Of a stretch of 64,000 nucleotides of DNA, positions 33,590-42,516 are shown in pieces (position 1 is the first letter of the stretch; the number at the start of each line of letters is the position of its first letter). The notes under the pieces are model-generated. The model had not been told where the DNA came from. It saw nothing but the letters and a program-made list of their open reading frames with translations, and searched no databases. Origin of the DNA: Paraburkholderia bryophila (GTDB taxonomy: Bacteria > Pseudomonadota > Gammaproteobacteria > Burkholderiales > Burkholderiaceae); the NCBI RefSeq assembly GCF_003269035.1, contig NZ_QLTK01000014.1, positions 1 to 64,000 of the forward strand, in the 5' to 3' direction. Made by a program: the position numbers and the translations under genes.

Positions 33590-34284
33590 TCGTCGACGAC
33601 GAAGCCCTCGCGCGCAGCAAACTGGCGCGCATGCTGGGCGCTTTTGCCGACCTCGAGGTGGTCGGCGAAGCCGCCGACGGCGCGGCGGCGCTGACGCTGG
33701 CGGCGCAGTTGCAGCCGGACGTGATCTTCCTCGATGTGCAGATGCCCGAGGTGGACGGTTTCGACGTCGCGGCTTCATTGCCGGACCCCGGTCCGGCGCT
33801 GGTCTTCGTCACGGCGTTCGACCAGTACGCCTTGCGCGCTTTCGATACGCACGCGGCAGACTATCTGCTCAAACCGGTCGAGCCGGAGCGCCTCGCGCGC
33901 ACGGTGCAGCGCTTGCGCGGTGCGCAGCGGCCCGCTGCCGCGCGCCCGAATCCCGGCGTGCCGGCCCACCTCGTGATCGCCGAGCGCGGGCAAACGCACG
34001 TGGTGCGTTGCGCCGATATCGAGTGGCTGGAGGCCGCGGACAATTACGTCAGCCTCCATCTGCCGGGCCGAAGTCTGTTGCTGCGGCGCACCTTGGGCGC
34101 CGTGCTCGACGACCTCGGCCCAGCGTTCGTGCGCACGCATCGCGGCGCCGCGGTGGCGCTGGCGGCCGTGCTCGCGGTGCGGCCGCGAGGCAAGGGCGAT
34201 GCCACGCTCGTGCTGCGGAGCGGCGCCGAAGTGCCATGCAGCCGGCAGCATCGTGCGGCGTTGATGGAGCGTCTGCGGCCGTAG
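33577..34284 (+). CDS. LytTR family response regulator
   Basis: A 235-residue response regulator. The receiver domain has VDDEALARS, phospho-acceptor Asp 53 (VIFLDVQMPEVDG), FVTAFDQYALRAF and the KPVEPERL end. The C-terminal LytTR DNA-binding domain follows (about 130-235), with IEWLEAADNYVSLHLPGRSLLLRRTL and FVRTHRGAAVAL. It overlaps the kinase gene by 13 bp. A target next door might be the sterol desaturase-like gene downstream, but no LytTR site was recognised. Confidence 0.92.
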   Translation: MRALIVDDEALARSKLARMLGAFADLEVVGEAADGAAALTLAAQLQPDVIFLDVQMPEVDGFDVAASLPDPGPALVFVTAFDQYALRAFDTHAADYLLKPVEPERLARTVQRLRGAQRPAAARPNPGVPAHLVIAERGQTHVVRCADIEWLEAADNYVSLHLPGRSLLLRRTLGAVLDDLGPAFVRTHRGAAVALAAVLAVRPRGKGDATLVLRSGAEVPCSRQHRAALMERLRP

Positions 34285-34401
34285 GAGCGTTTGTCGTACC
34301 GACGTTTCGCCACGTAGCAGACCCGGCTCGTCCCAGGTCGATTGCGGCGCGAGGTGCGTGGCTCTACGCTGACTGACATTCCCCAAACGGAGTGTCTGCT
34401 C

Positions 34402-35292
34402 ATGGATGTGTTGCTGACGATCCTCAAATACAGCCTCGCGCTGGTGCTCGTGGCCTCGTTGATCGAGGCGCTCGCGCTAACCCTTCGGCGCGGCCGGCAC
34501 GGCTACGACTGGCGCGCGGCGGCGGTGTCGCTGGCCGACTTCATGGTGCGCGAATATCCGCTGCGCTGGTTGCTGCCGCTGGCTTTCTATGGCGACGCGA
34601 TGAACTGGGTCTGGCATCACCGGCTCTGGACCGTGCCGATGAACCACTGGAGCGGCTGGGTCGCCTGTTTCATCGGTCAGGAATTCTGTTACTACTGGTT
34701 TCATCGCGCGGCGCATCGCACACGCTGGTTCTGGTGCAACCATGCGGTTCATCATTCGCCGAATCAACTGACGCTGTCGGCGGCGTATCGCCTGGGGTGG
34801 GCCGGGCGCCTCGCCGGTTCGCAACTGTTCTTCCTGCTCGCGCCGTGGCTGGGCATGCCGCCTCGCATCGTGCTGACGTTGCTGGCGCTCAACCTGCTGT
34901 ATCAGTTCTGGATACACACCACCTGGATTCCCCGCCTCGGGCCGTTGGAGTGGATTCTGAATACGCCTTCCGCGCATCGCGTGCATCATGCGTCGAACGT
35001 CGAATACCTGGACGGTAACTATGGCGGCGTGCTGATCGTGTTCGACCGGCTGTTCGGCACTTACATCGCTGAGCGGCGCGACACGCCATGCCGCTACGGG
35101 CTCGTGCATCCTGTCACGACCTACAATTTGCTGACGATCGAGTTCGATCACTGGCGTGCGCTATGGCGCGACCTGAAGACCGCGCGTTCGCTGGGCGAAG
35201 TCTGCGGGTATCTGTTCAAGCCACCTGGTTGGCGGCCCGACGGCGACGGCGCGACCACCGAAGAACTGCGCCGCCGCGGCAGCCCCTCGTAG
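34402..35292 (+). CDS. Sterol desaturase / fatty acid hydroxylase superfamily
   Basis: A 296-residue membrane di-iron oxygenase-like protein. Four or five membrane helices carry the His motifs HRAAH (WFHRAAHRTRWFW), HAVHHS, and HRVHHASN (SAHRVHHASNVEY), the metal-binding set of the superfamily. Bacterial members hydroxylate or desaturate membrane lipids or alkyl chains; the substrate is not evident. The start at 34402 follows ACGGAG. A GC-rich hairpin follows the stop. Confidence 0.88.
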   Translation: MDVLLTILKYSLALVLVASLIEALALTLRRGRHGYDWRAAAVSLADFMVREYPLRWLLPLAFYGDAMNWVWHHRLWTVPMNHWSGWVACFIGQEFCYYWFHRAAHRTRWFWCNHAVHHSPNQLTLSAAYRLGWAGRLAGSQLFFLLAPWLGMPPRIVLTLLALNLLYQFWIHTTWIPRLGPLEWILNTPSAHRVHHASNVEYLDGNYGGVLIVFDRLFGTYIAERRDTPCRYGLVHPVTTYNLLTIEFDHWRALWRDLKTARSLGEVCGYLFKPPGWRPDGDGATTEELRRRGSPS

Positions 35293-35295
35293 GTC

Positions 35296-35314
35296 GCCAG
35301 GGAAATACCCTGGC
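35296..35314 (+). terminator. Hairpin after the sterol desaturase gene
   Basis: GCCAGGG-AAATA-CCCTGGC, a perfect 7-bp stem, 3 nt after the stop. A second weaker hairpin with CCAGCG/CGCTGG arms and a T-rich repeat follow (to 35387). A composite terminator is likely. Confidence 0.5.
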
Positions 35315-35354
35315 GGTCCAGCGCCAGCCGCGCAAGCGAAGGCTCGCTGGCGCC

Positions 35355-35387
35355 GTTTCCGTTTGGTTTCCGTTTGCTTTCCGTTCC
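35355..35387. repeat. Three imperfect 11-bp tandem repeats
   Basis: GTTTCCGTTTG occurs twice in tandem (35355-35365, 35366-35376) and a third copy reads CTTTCCGTTCC (35377-35387). It lies in the intergenic region before the flippase gene. Confidence 0.7.
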
Positions 35388-35551
35388 TAAACAAAGTCTG
35401 CCTGACTCGCTCCGGCCATATTTCTGTCACGCCACGTTCAGTGCCGCACAGAGCGTTGTCCAAAGATGACGCAAATTCGGTCGACGCCGCATCCGCCCTG
35501 ATCGCCAAGCAAGACGCCATCCGGGGACCAAGCGACCAGGGAGGGGAGACA

Positions 35552-36826
35552 GTGAGATCGATCAGGGTTGCGGCCTTCTCGGTGCGAGGAGGCCTCGGGC
35601 CGAGTGCGCCCACCTGGGTATTGTTGCAGCAGGTCGTCGTACGCGGTCTCGTGGCGGTGAAGTTTCTTGCGCTGGGGCGCATTCTCGGGCCGTCGGCGAT
35701 CGGCAGTGTCAGCATTGCGCTGCTCGCGGTGGCGATCGCGGAATCGCTGTCCGACACCGGACTGGCGCAGGCGGTCATTCAGGGACGCGACACGCCCACG
35801 CATCAGGAACTCGGTGCGGTCTGGACCACGCTGACGACACGCGGCATCGTGGTCGCGTTGCTGCTGGTCGCGCTCGCGCCGGTGATGAATCGGCAGTTTC
35901 ACCTCGGCAATGCACTCACGCTGCTGCAACTCGCGGCGGCCTTGCCGCTGATTCGCGGTCTCGCTTCGCCTGCCTATTTCGTCGTGCAACGCAATCGCGG
36001 TTTTCAGCAACTTGCGGGGATCGAGACCGCTGCCGCGTTCGTCGATTGCTGTACCGGACTCGCTCTCGCACTCAGTGGCGCGGGCGCGTATTCGCTGCTG
36101 ATCGGGATGATCGTCGGCGATACGCTGAAAAGCCTGCTCACCTGGCTCACCATGCGGCCGCGCCCGCCGATCCGCCTCGCGTGGGCCGGCATTGGCCATT
36201 ACATCGACTTCAGCCGGTGGATCTGGGCGGGCAGTGTGGTCAACCTGCTGCTCAACCAGTTCGACAAGGTGATTGTCGGCAAGCTGCTCGGGCCGGCGCA
36301 ACTCGGCGCGTATCAGATGTCGTCGAAGCTCGCGCAGATGCTGCTGACCGATGCCGCGTTCGCGATGGGCCAATACCTGTTCCCGACGTTTTCCGCGCAA
36401 CACCGGCACGACGCGCGCATGGCGGCGCGGCGCGTCAGGCTGTATCTGATGATCGTGGCCGGTGGCCTCGCGGTCCTGGTCGTGCTGCTGCGCATGATCG
36501 CCGAACCGCTGTTCTCGCTGATTCTCGGGCCTGCGTGGATGTCGGCCGTGCCGCTCTTCAAGATCTTCGTCATCAACATGGCGATCGGCGCGCTGATCGC
36601 GGTGTTCGTCGCGTATCTACGCGCGGTCGGCGATGCGAAGGCGGTCACGCATGCGTCGCTGATCCAGATGGTGCTGCTGATCGCGATCGTGCCGCCCATG
36701 ACGCACTACTGGGGTGTGACCGGCGTCGCGTGGTCGATGACGATCGGCATGGGCTCGGCCGCTACGTGGATGCTGTATCGCACGTTACGGCGGCACGATG
36801 CGCGCTCTGTACCGCCGGTTGGCTGA
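35552..36826 (+). CDS. Polysaccharide flippase family protein (PST/MVF-like)
   Basis: A 424-residue membrane protein of the oligosaccharide flippase class (Wzx-like, MVF superfamily). About 12 to 14 membrane segments are seen; typical stretches are LGRILGPSAIGSVSIALLAVAIAESLSDTGLAQAVIQ and the conserved FDKVIVGKLLGPAQLGAYQMS. It should move lipid-linked sugar units across the inner membrane. The GTG at 35552 follows GGGGAG and begins the protein-like part; the frame runs upstream to 35363 without protein-like features. No glycosyltransferase genes lie nearby, so its substrate is uncertain. Confidence 0.85.
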   Translation: MRSIRVAAFSVRGGLGPSAPTWVLLQQVVVRGLVAVKFLALGRILGPSAIGSVSIALLAVAIAESLSDTGLAQAVIQGRDTPTHQELGAVWTTLTTRGIVVALLLVALAPVMNRQFHLGNALTLLQLAAALPLIRGLASPAYFVVQRNRGFQQLAGIETAAAFVDCCTGLALALSGAGAYSLLIGMIVGDTLKSLLTWLTMRPRPPIRLAWAGIGHYIDFSRWIWAGSVVNLLLNQFDKVIVGKLLGPAQLGAYQMSSKLAQMLLTDAAFAMGQYLFPTFSAQHRHDARMAARRVRLYLMIVAGGLAVLVVLLRMIAEPLFSLILGPAWMSAVPLFKIFVINMAIGALIAVFVAYLRAVGDAKAVTHASLIQMVLLIAIVPPMTHYWGVTGVAWSMTIGMGSAATWMLYRTLRRHDARSVPPVG

Positions 36827-36905
36827 CGGTCGAGGAAACGGTTACGGAAGGAACTGGCTGGGAGCGCACGGTAAGATCCCACTTTACATCCGCTCGATTC
36901 CCGGC

Positions 36906-37700
36906 ATGCTCGCGCTCAAACTCACGCTCGTCCCGTTGTTTCTGCTGATCGTTTCGATGTCGGGCAAGTGGTGGGGGCCCTCCATCGCCGGCTGGTTGGC
37001 GGGTCTGCCGGTGGTCGCGGGGCCGATTCTGTATCTGCTCGTGCTCGAGCACGGACCCGCATTCGGCGCGCGTGCCGCGACGCTGTCGCTGTCCGCGATC
37101 CTCGCGTCTGAATCCTTCAATTTCGCTTACGCGTGGACCTGCCGCTCGAGCTCGTGGCCGGTTGCATTGGCGAGCGGATTGATCGCCTGGTTCGTGGCCG
37201 CGTGCGGTCTGTCCGGGTTGCCTGCGTCGCCGGTATGGGCCGCTCTCGCGGCGCTCGCCGCGGTGTGTTTCGGCCAGTCGTTCCTGCCGCGCGGTTCGGC
37301 GGTCGCAGCCGGTGCGCCGCTGTCGCGCGCCGACCTGATCGGCCGGATGGCGGCCGGTGCGGTACTGACGCTGCTGGTTACGTCGTTGTCGGGACGGCTA
37401 GGCGCCGCCTGGAGCGGTTTGCTCGCGGTCTTTCCGCTGCTCGGCATCGTGCTGTCGGTGTCGTCGCAGCGGGCGCACGGTCCTGCTTTCGTGATTTCGC
37501 TGCTGCGCGGCATGGTGCTCGGCCGGTTTTCGTTTGCTGCGTTCTGTCTGCTGCTGTCGTTCGCGTTGCCTCATCAGCGCCGGCTGGTCGCGTTTATCGA
37601 GGCCGCCTTGCTGGCGATGTTCGTGCAATGGTGCACGAAACGACTCGCGACGACGACGCGCGCGAAGGCGGCGGCACCGCGTGTCGCGGCTGCCGAATGA
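36906..37700 (+). CDS. Integral membrane protein, family unknown
   Basis: A 264-residue protein with about eight hydrophobic segments and a basic, Ala-rich tail. The sequence is Gly/Ala/Leu-rich with an internal pseudo-symmetry: an early GPSIAGWLAGLPVVAGPILYLL and a later SGRLGAAWSGLLAVFPLLGIVLSV look like matching halves, suggestive of a duplicated transporter-like fold. No family was recognised. I set the start at the ATG 36906, immediately before the first membrane segment; the ATG at 36798 overlaps the flippase gene by 29 bp and adds 36 polar residues. It may form an operon with the flippase. Confidence 0.65.
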   Translation: MLALKLTLVPLFLLIVSMSGKWWGPSIAGWLAGLPVVAGPILYLLVLEHGPAFGARAATLSLSAILASESFNFAYAWTCRSSSWPVALASGLIAWFVAACGLSGLPASPVWAALAALAAVCFGQSFLPRGSAVAAGAPLSRADLIGRMAAGAVLTLLVTSLSGRLGAAWSGLLAVFPLLGIVLSVSSQRAHGPAFVISLLRGMVLGRFSFAAFCLLLSFALPHQRRLVAFIEAALLAMFVQWCTKRLATTTRAKAAAPRVAAAE

Positions 37701-37786
37701 GGCCGTAGCGCACTCGCGGAGGATGACCGGCGCGCTGTCCAAACCGATGACGCGCATCGTCCGCAACCCGGGCGGACCCTCGTGCC

Positions 37787-38602
37787 TCAGGCATGAGTCG
37801 CCGCCATGAAGGCTGCCCACGACAGCAGCGCCACACCGAACGGCGCGCTCAGCCGCCTGCCCCAGCGGACGTTCTTTTCGATCGCCATCACGGCGGCCAG
37901 CAGAAGCATCCAGCCGAGGCTGCCGGCGCCGAGCGCGAACATCAACAGCATCAACGCCCAGCAGCAACCGACGCAGAACAGCCCGTGGTGCGCACCGAGC
38001 GCGAATGCCTGGCGGGCCTGCGCGTGCCCATGCCAGTGCTCGATGACGAAACTCAGCGGCGTGCGGCACTTGTCCAAGCAACGATGTTTGAGCTTGCTGA
38101 ACTGGAATGCGCCGGCCAGGCCGACGATCGCGACGCCGATCATCCAGCCGTGCCACGCGAGTGCGGGCACGCGGGAAAACACCGCGAACACGGCGCTATG
38201 AAGCAGGTGCGCCACGAGTCCGAAGGCGCCCCACACCGTCATATAGCCGAGGCCGAGCAGCATGAGGAGGCGCGCATGATCGTGACGTTGCGCCGTCAGG
38301 CGGTCGAAGGTATTGAATAACGGCAAGGTGCTCGGCAGCATCATGGCCGCCGTCATCAGAATCCATGCGACCGCGTAGAGCAGTGCGGGCAACAACACGC
38401 TACCGCCGGGCACGGCGCGGCACAGAAAAGCCGCCGGTCCCGACGCGGTCCAGTCGCCGTGAGCGAGATAGTTGCCATACGGACTGCGCGCCCACGCCCA
38501 CAACGTCGCCCAGGCAAACGCGATCAAGGCGGCCAGGACCGGCACGAATACATGACCATGGCGCGAGGAGCCGGGCGGCGCCCGGCTTGCCGGCGCGTTC
38601 AT
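37787..38602 (-). CDS. DUF2182 family membrane protein
   Basis: A 271-residue integral membrane protein of the DUF2182 family. Marks are the WILMTAAMMLPSTLPLF motif, the LKHRCLDKCRTPLSF Cys segment and a GLFCVGCCWALMLLMFALGAG motif. The cysteines suggest metal or redox chemistry, but no function is known. It overlaps the preceding DUF1326 gene by 4 bp (ATGA). The two families are a frequent pair, so a joint function is likely. Confidence 0.85.
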   Translation of the reverse strand: MNAPASRAPPGSSRHGHVFVPVLAALIAFAWATLWAWARSPYGNYLAHGDWTASGPAAFLCRAVPGGSVLLPALLYAVAWILMTAAMMLPSTLPLFNTFDRLTAQRHDHARLLMLLGLGYMTVWGAFGLVAHLLHSAVFAVFSRVPALAWHGWMIGVAIVGLAGAFQFSKLKHRCLDKCRTPLSFVIEHWHGHAQARQAFALGAHHGLFCVGCCWALMLLMFALGAGSLGWMLLLAAVMAIEKNVRWGRRLSAPFGVALLSWAAFMAATHA

Positions 38603-39201
38603 GCGTCGAAGACGAAGATGCTCTGCAGCGCGTTGTGATTCTTGATACTGAGGTCGATACCGAGCGCCGCGTTTTTCGATCGATAGGTGGGGGCCTTGCC
38701 GACGAACACCGGCGCACCCGGCACGGTGGAAAACACGGTGTCTGAGAGGGTAGTCTGACCGCCGGTCGCCCCCGAGTAAGGCTCGAGTTCCGCGTAGTAG
38801 TCCGTGCCGATCTCGAGTTCGCCCTTGCCCGCGACCACGGTAAAGCGGATCGGCGCGCGCTCCACCGACACCACCTGGCCGATCAGCTTGGCGAGGTCGG
38901 CGACCGGGCCGCCGGCCTGGCCGGTGTAGACCTTCAATAGCGCGGCTTCCTGCTCCGGCGACGCCTGGTCGCCGATATAAATCGCGGCGGTCCAGTTGCC
39001 TTGCAGGATGTTGCCGGGGACATGCGCGACGGCCGCGATGGTGTTGCCGCCGACATCCACGCCTTCAACCGTTCCTTTGTCGATGTGCCATGCGACGATG
39101 GTGTCGCAGGTTCCGTTGTCGGGGTCCTCGCCGATCCAGCAGGGGCACAGAACCTTGCAATTGCACACCTCGAGTAAACGCCCTTCCAGGTGATAGCTCA
39201 T
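38599..39201 (-). CDS. DUF1326 family protein
   Basis: A 200-residue protein of the DUF1326 family. The N-terminus has a Cys cluster LEVCNCKVLCPCW (Cys 13, 15, 19, 21), a likely metal site, followed by a beta-rich domain. The function is unknown. The start at 39201 has GGAGA 5 nt upstream; a start 12 nt earlier is possible. It is coupled by ATGA overlap to the DUF2182 gene. Confidence 0.87.
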   Translation of the reverse strand: MSYHLEGRLLEVCNCKVLCPCWIGEDPDNGTCDTIVAWHIDKGTVEGVDVGGNTIAAVAHVPGNILQGNWTAAIYIGDQASPEQEAALLKVYTGQAGGPVADLAKLIGQVVSVERAPIRFTVVAGKGELEIGTDYYAELEPYSGATGGQTTLSDTVFSTVPGAPVFVGKAPTYRSKNAALGIDLSIKNHNALQSIFVFDA

Positions 39202-39337
39202 ACGAATCTCCATGTGGAGGCACGCAAAACACCGTCTTGCCGCCGTCGTGAAACGACCGCAAGGGGAAGTAATTGTCCGGCTGCGAAGTCGCCGACGTCA
39301 ATCGCTTTCACGTGATCCGGGCGGCGTGGCGCGCTGT

Positions 39338-39481
39338 TCAAAGCTGGGAGAAAGCGACGCCCGCGTTCGCGAAGAAAATGTCGAGTCCACCGAGTTCATC
39401 GGCGCTACGCTGACTGACGTTCCGCATGTCCGCACGCGAGCGGACGTCGGCGCGCAGCGCGGTTTTGCCGGTGTGTGTCAT
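39338..39481 (-). pseudogene. Remnant of a short-chain dehydrogenase
   Basis: The 47-codon frame starts MTHTGKTAL, the usual N-terminus of a glucose/ribitol-type SDR, then continues RADVRSRADMRNVSQ and ELGGLDIFFANAGVA, the stretch that in an intact SDR lies some 60 residues further in. The glycine-rich cofactor loop between is missing, and the frame stops soon after NAGVA. This is an SDR gene with an internal in-frame deletion and loss of its 3' part. An intact but different SDR lies 0.5 kb away. Confidence 0.75.
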
Positions 39482-39578
39482 GGCGTTGCTCCTTGATCCG
39501 ATCCTTGATCGAATGGATAGCGAGACAACGGTGGTCATGGCCGGCACCGCACCTGGTCACCGGCCATGCGGCGTTGGG

Positions 39579-39923
39579 CTACCGGCCAGGCAACGCGGCA
39601 TGCGCATCGAGCACGCGCGCCGAGTAAGTTAACGCGGCGCCGGCATTCAGCGAGATCGCGACGCCCAACGCTTCGGCGATTTCCTCGCGTGTCGCGCCGT
39701 GGTTCACGGCCGCTTTCGTATGCACGGCGATGCAGCCGTCGCAACGTGTAGTCACCGCCACGGCGAGCGCGATCAGCTCGTGAATCCTGGGCTCCAGGTG
39801 GCCGGTCTTCGCGGCGGCGCCGTCCATCGTTTGCAGGCCTCGCATTACGTCGGGGCTGAGTTTCGCGTAGTCCGCGACGCGGCCGAGCAGGGTGTCGCGG
39901 TAAGCATTCCAGTCTTGCATCAT
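39579..39923 (-). CDS. Carboxymuconolactone decarboxylase family protein
   Basis: A 114-residue AhpD-like protein with the redox motif CDGCIAVH in the usual position, preceded by LIALAVAVTTR and followed by HGATREEIAEALGVAISLNAGAAL. It is probably a small thiol-dependent peroxidase or disulfide reductase. It follows the SDR gene on the same strand after 34 nt and precedes the SDR remnant, so they were likely one operon. The ATG at 39923 has GAGG 6 nt upstream. Confidence 0.9.
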   Translation of the reverse strand: MMQDWNAYRDTLLGRVADYAKLSPDVMRGLQTMDGAAAKTGHLEPRIHELIALAVAVTTRCDGCIAVHTKAAVNHGATREEIAEALGVAISLNAGAALTYSARVLDAHAALPGR

Positions 39924-39957
39924 GGGCAACCTCGTTGAGTGAGAGCGCGCGAACCGA

Positions 39958-40734
39958 TCAAGCCTGACGGCCGGCCATCACGCCGCCGTCCACCGGCAGC
40001 ACCGTGCCGGTGATCCACGAGGCTCGCGGCGACGCGAGGAACAGGATCGCTTCGGCGATATCGGCGGGTTGCCCATTGCGGCCCAGCGGATGAAACGCGT
40101 TGAACGACGGCAGCGTGTCTTTCACCTGCTCGTCGCTCATGAAGGTGTTGTAGACCGGCGTTTCGACGACCGCGGGCGCCACCGTATTGATGCGGATATG
40201 GGCCGACGCGAGTTCGATCGCGAGGTTGCGGGTGAGCGCATGTACGCCCGCGTTCGCCGCCGAGTAAGCCGCCGATGGCGTCGCGCCGATCGCCTGCAAG
40301 GCCCACAGCGAACCGGTCTGAACGATCGCGCCGCCGCCGCGAAGTTTCATTGCGCGTGCCGCGGCCTGGGCCATGAAAAATTTGCCCTTCAGAATGGTGT
40401 CGAGGAACCAGTCGTACTCCGACTCGTCGACGTCGAGGAACGCCTTCGGACGGAACACGCCCGCGTTATTGATCAGAATGTCGACGCCGCCGAACGCTTG
40501 TGTCGCGAGATCGACCAGCGCATTGGCCGTCGCGGGCGACGCGATGTCGCCCGCCAGCGTGCGCACCTTCGCACCGCCCGGATCGATTTCGCTGGCGGCT
40601 TGCGCGAGTTTTTTCGCGTCGCGACCACCTATCACTACTGATGCGCCGGCTTCGACCAGACGCCGTGCCACTTCCTTGCCGATCCCCGACCCGCCGCCCG
40701 TGACGATCGCTACATTAGAAGAAAAACTGTTCAT
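39958..40734 (-). CDS. SDR family oxidoreductase with YxxxN catalytic motif
   Basis: A 258-residue short-chain dehydrogenase. It has the cofactor loop VTGGGSGIG, the NNAG motif (ILINNAGVF), the catalytic Ser region (VQTGSLWAL) and a PVDGGVMAG end. The catalytic Tyr lies in AAYSAANAGVHALTRN; the residue four positions on, normally Lys, is Asn. Either this is a subgroup that uses Asn there, or activity is altered. It is divergent from a LysR gene (155 bp between starts), which is its likely regulator. Confidence 0.88.
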   Translation of the reverse strand: MNSFSSNVAIVTGGGSGIGKEVARRLVEAGASVVIGGRDAKKLAQAASEIDPGGAKVRTLAGDIASPATANALVDLATQAFGGVDILINNAGVFRPKAFLDVDESEYDWFLDTILKGKFFMAQAAARAMKLRGGGAIVQTGSLWALQAIGATPSAAYSAANAGVHALTRNLAIELASAHIRINTVAPAVVETPVYNTFMSDEQVKDTLPSFNAFHPLGRNGQPADIAEAILFLASPRASWITGTVLPVDGGVMAGRQA

Positions 40735-40889
40735 GATGATTCTCCGTGATAAGAGTCCGGATTGCGCCGCGTGTCTTACTGGCGCCGCGTTTTTTCGTGA
40801 AATCAGCTCGATCTGCGAAGTGATTATTGGCGTCGGCGGCTGCCCCGGCAAATGAGATAATCTTCGTGGTCAGTAAAGAAAATCTTTTA

Positions 40890-41807
40890 ATGATGAAGTC
40901 ACCTGTCTATCTGAACGCAATGCGCGCCTTCGAGGCGAGCGCCCGGCATCAGAGCTTTTCCGCGGCGGCCGTCGAGCTCAACGTGACGCCGGCGGCCATC
41001 GGGCAACTGGTGCGCAGTCTCGAAGACTGGCTCGGCACGCCGCTGTTTCATCGCAGCAGCAGCGGCCGCGCGCGTCTCGTGCCGACGGAAGCGGCGCAGC
41101 GCGCGCTGCCGGACATTCGCGCGGGATTCGATCGCCTGAATCTCGGGCTGTCGCGTTTGAAGGAGGGGTCGGCGAACGGCGTGCTGACCGTCACGGTGAG
41201 TCCGGCGTTCGCGGCGAAGTGGCTGTTGCCGCGTATCGACCGCTTTCAGGCAGCATGGCCGGAGACGGACGTGCGGCTCGACACGAGCCTCAAACTGCTC
41301 GATTTCGTCGCGCAGGGTATCGATATCGGCGTGCGTTACGGCACCGGGTCGTGGCCCGGCTTGACGGCGCTCAAGCTGATGGACGAGGAGCTCTATCCGG
41401 TCTGTTCGCCGGTGCTGCTGCAGAACAGCCGCCGCTTGCGCAAGCCGGCCGATCTTGCCGGACAGACGCTGATTCACGATCAGTCGGTGGAAAGTCACGC
41501 GGGCTTCGCGACATGGGACGCGTGGCTCGACGCCGCCGGTGTGAAAGACGTGGCGACGAAACGGGGTTTGCGGATCAACAACTCCGCCGCGGTGCTGCAG
41601 GCGGCGATAGATGGACACGGTGTAGCGCTGGCCCGCAGTGTGATGGCGAGCGACGACCTGGCGGCGGGGCGGCTGGTGCGTCTGTTTCCCGAGGTGGCGT
41701 TGACCTCGGCGCTGGCGTATTACGTCGTGTATCGGCCGGAATGCGGCGCGTTACCGAAGCTGATTGCGTTCCGCGATTGGCTGGTTGGGGAAGCGGCGGC
41801 TGCTTAG
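40890..41807 (+). CDS. LysR family regulator, GcvA-like
   Basis: A 305-residue LysR regulator of the GcvA/AmpR type. The helix-turn-helix region (LNAMRAFEASARHQSFSAAAVELNVTPAAIGQLVRSLEDWLGTPLFHR) is typical, and the effector domain has the GcvA-style SPAFAAKWLLPRIDRF and DFVAQGIDIGVRYGTG. It is divergent from the SDR/CMD genes. Two adjacent ATG codons (40890 and 40893) are possible starts; no strong Shine-Dalgarno is seen. Confidence 0.9.
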   Translation: MMKSPVYLNAMRAFEASARHQSFSAAAVELNVTPAAIGQLVRSLEDWLGTPLFHRSSSGRARLVPTEAAQRALPDIRAGFDRLNLGLSRLKEGSANGVLTVTVSPAFAAKWLLPRIDRFQAAWPETDVRLDTSLKLLDFVAQGIDIGVRYGTGSWPGLTALKLMDEELYPVCSPVLLQNSRRLRKPADLAGQTLIHDQSVESHAGFATWDAWLDAAGVKDVATKRGLRINNSAAVLQAAIDGHGVALARSVMASDDLAAGRLVRLFPEVALTSALAYYVVYRPECGALPKLIAFRDWLVGEAAAA

Positions 41808-41886
41808 ATTAGCGTGCCGAACGCTTGCCTTTCGCGGAGATGACGGGCGGCAAGGTGTCCGCGCGTCGTCGTCGCTATTGTTGCGC

Positions 41887-42207
41887 TTACAGATAGCTGC
41901 AAACGTAGTCGAGCGTCTCGACCACGTCGATATCGAAGCGGCTCTTGCCCGGCACCGAAAACGACTCGCCCGCGCTATATGTCTGCCACGTTTCGCTGCC
42001 TTCCAGGCGGATGCGGCATTGGCCCGCTTGCACTTCCATGAGTTCCGGCGCGTCGGTGCCGAAGTTCAGCGTGCCCGGCAGAATCACGCCGAGGGTCTTG
42101 CGTGTGCCGTCGGCGAACAGAACGGTATGCGAGACACACTTGCCGTCGAAATAGACGTTGGCGCGTTTGATAACGGAAACTTGATCGAATTGCGTGGCGG
42201 CCGTCAT
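41887..42207 (-). CDS. ppnP: Pyrimidine/purine nucleoside phosphorylase
   Basis: A 106-residue cupin-fold protein of the PpnP (YaiE/DUF1255) family, which splits various nucleosides with phosphate to the free base and ribose 1-phosphate. Marks are QFDQVSVIKRANVYFDGKCVSHTV, RKTLGVILPGTLNFGTDAPELMEV and GESFSVPGKSRFDI. Its length is that of the family. AGGAAGA lies 6 nt before the ATG at 42207. It stands alone. Confidence 0.93.
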   Translation of the reverse strand: MTAATQFDQVSVIKRANVYFDGKCVSHTVLFADGTRKTLGVILPGTLNFGTDAPELMEVQAGQCRIRLEGSETWQTYSAGESFSVPGKSRFDIDVVETLDYVCSYL

Positions 42208-42516
42208 GGCGGTCTTCCTCCTGCTTAGGGTGAGTGAATGGGTGAATGAAATGCGTTGGCGCGCGGTGGCCAGGGTGGTGGCTGCGAGTCGCGCGAGCCG
42301 CCTCGGTGTGCGGTCCGGCGCGGAGCCGCCATCATACAGGCTGGCGCTGGTGTGATTCGTTGCGACCGGCAAAGTTGTAAGGCTGAATTTCGTTTAAGCA
42401 AAATGCGCGTTTCGTTCTTTTCAATGTTTCAATACGTTCGAGTCGAACAGACGTAGCGGATGTCGCGGCGAATATCGTTCAACGTTATCGAGGTGTTGCA
42501 TGGTTTCTGAAAGCCC
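42208..42516. other. Intergenic stretch between divergent genes
   Basis: This region separates ppnP and the CPBP-like gene and must contain both promoters. No clear promoter pair, operator or RNA was recognised. Confidence 0.4.
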
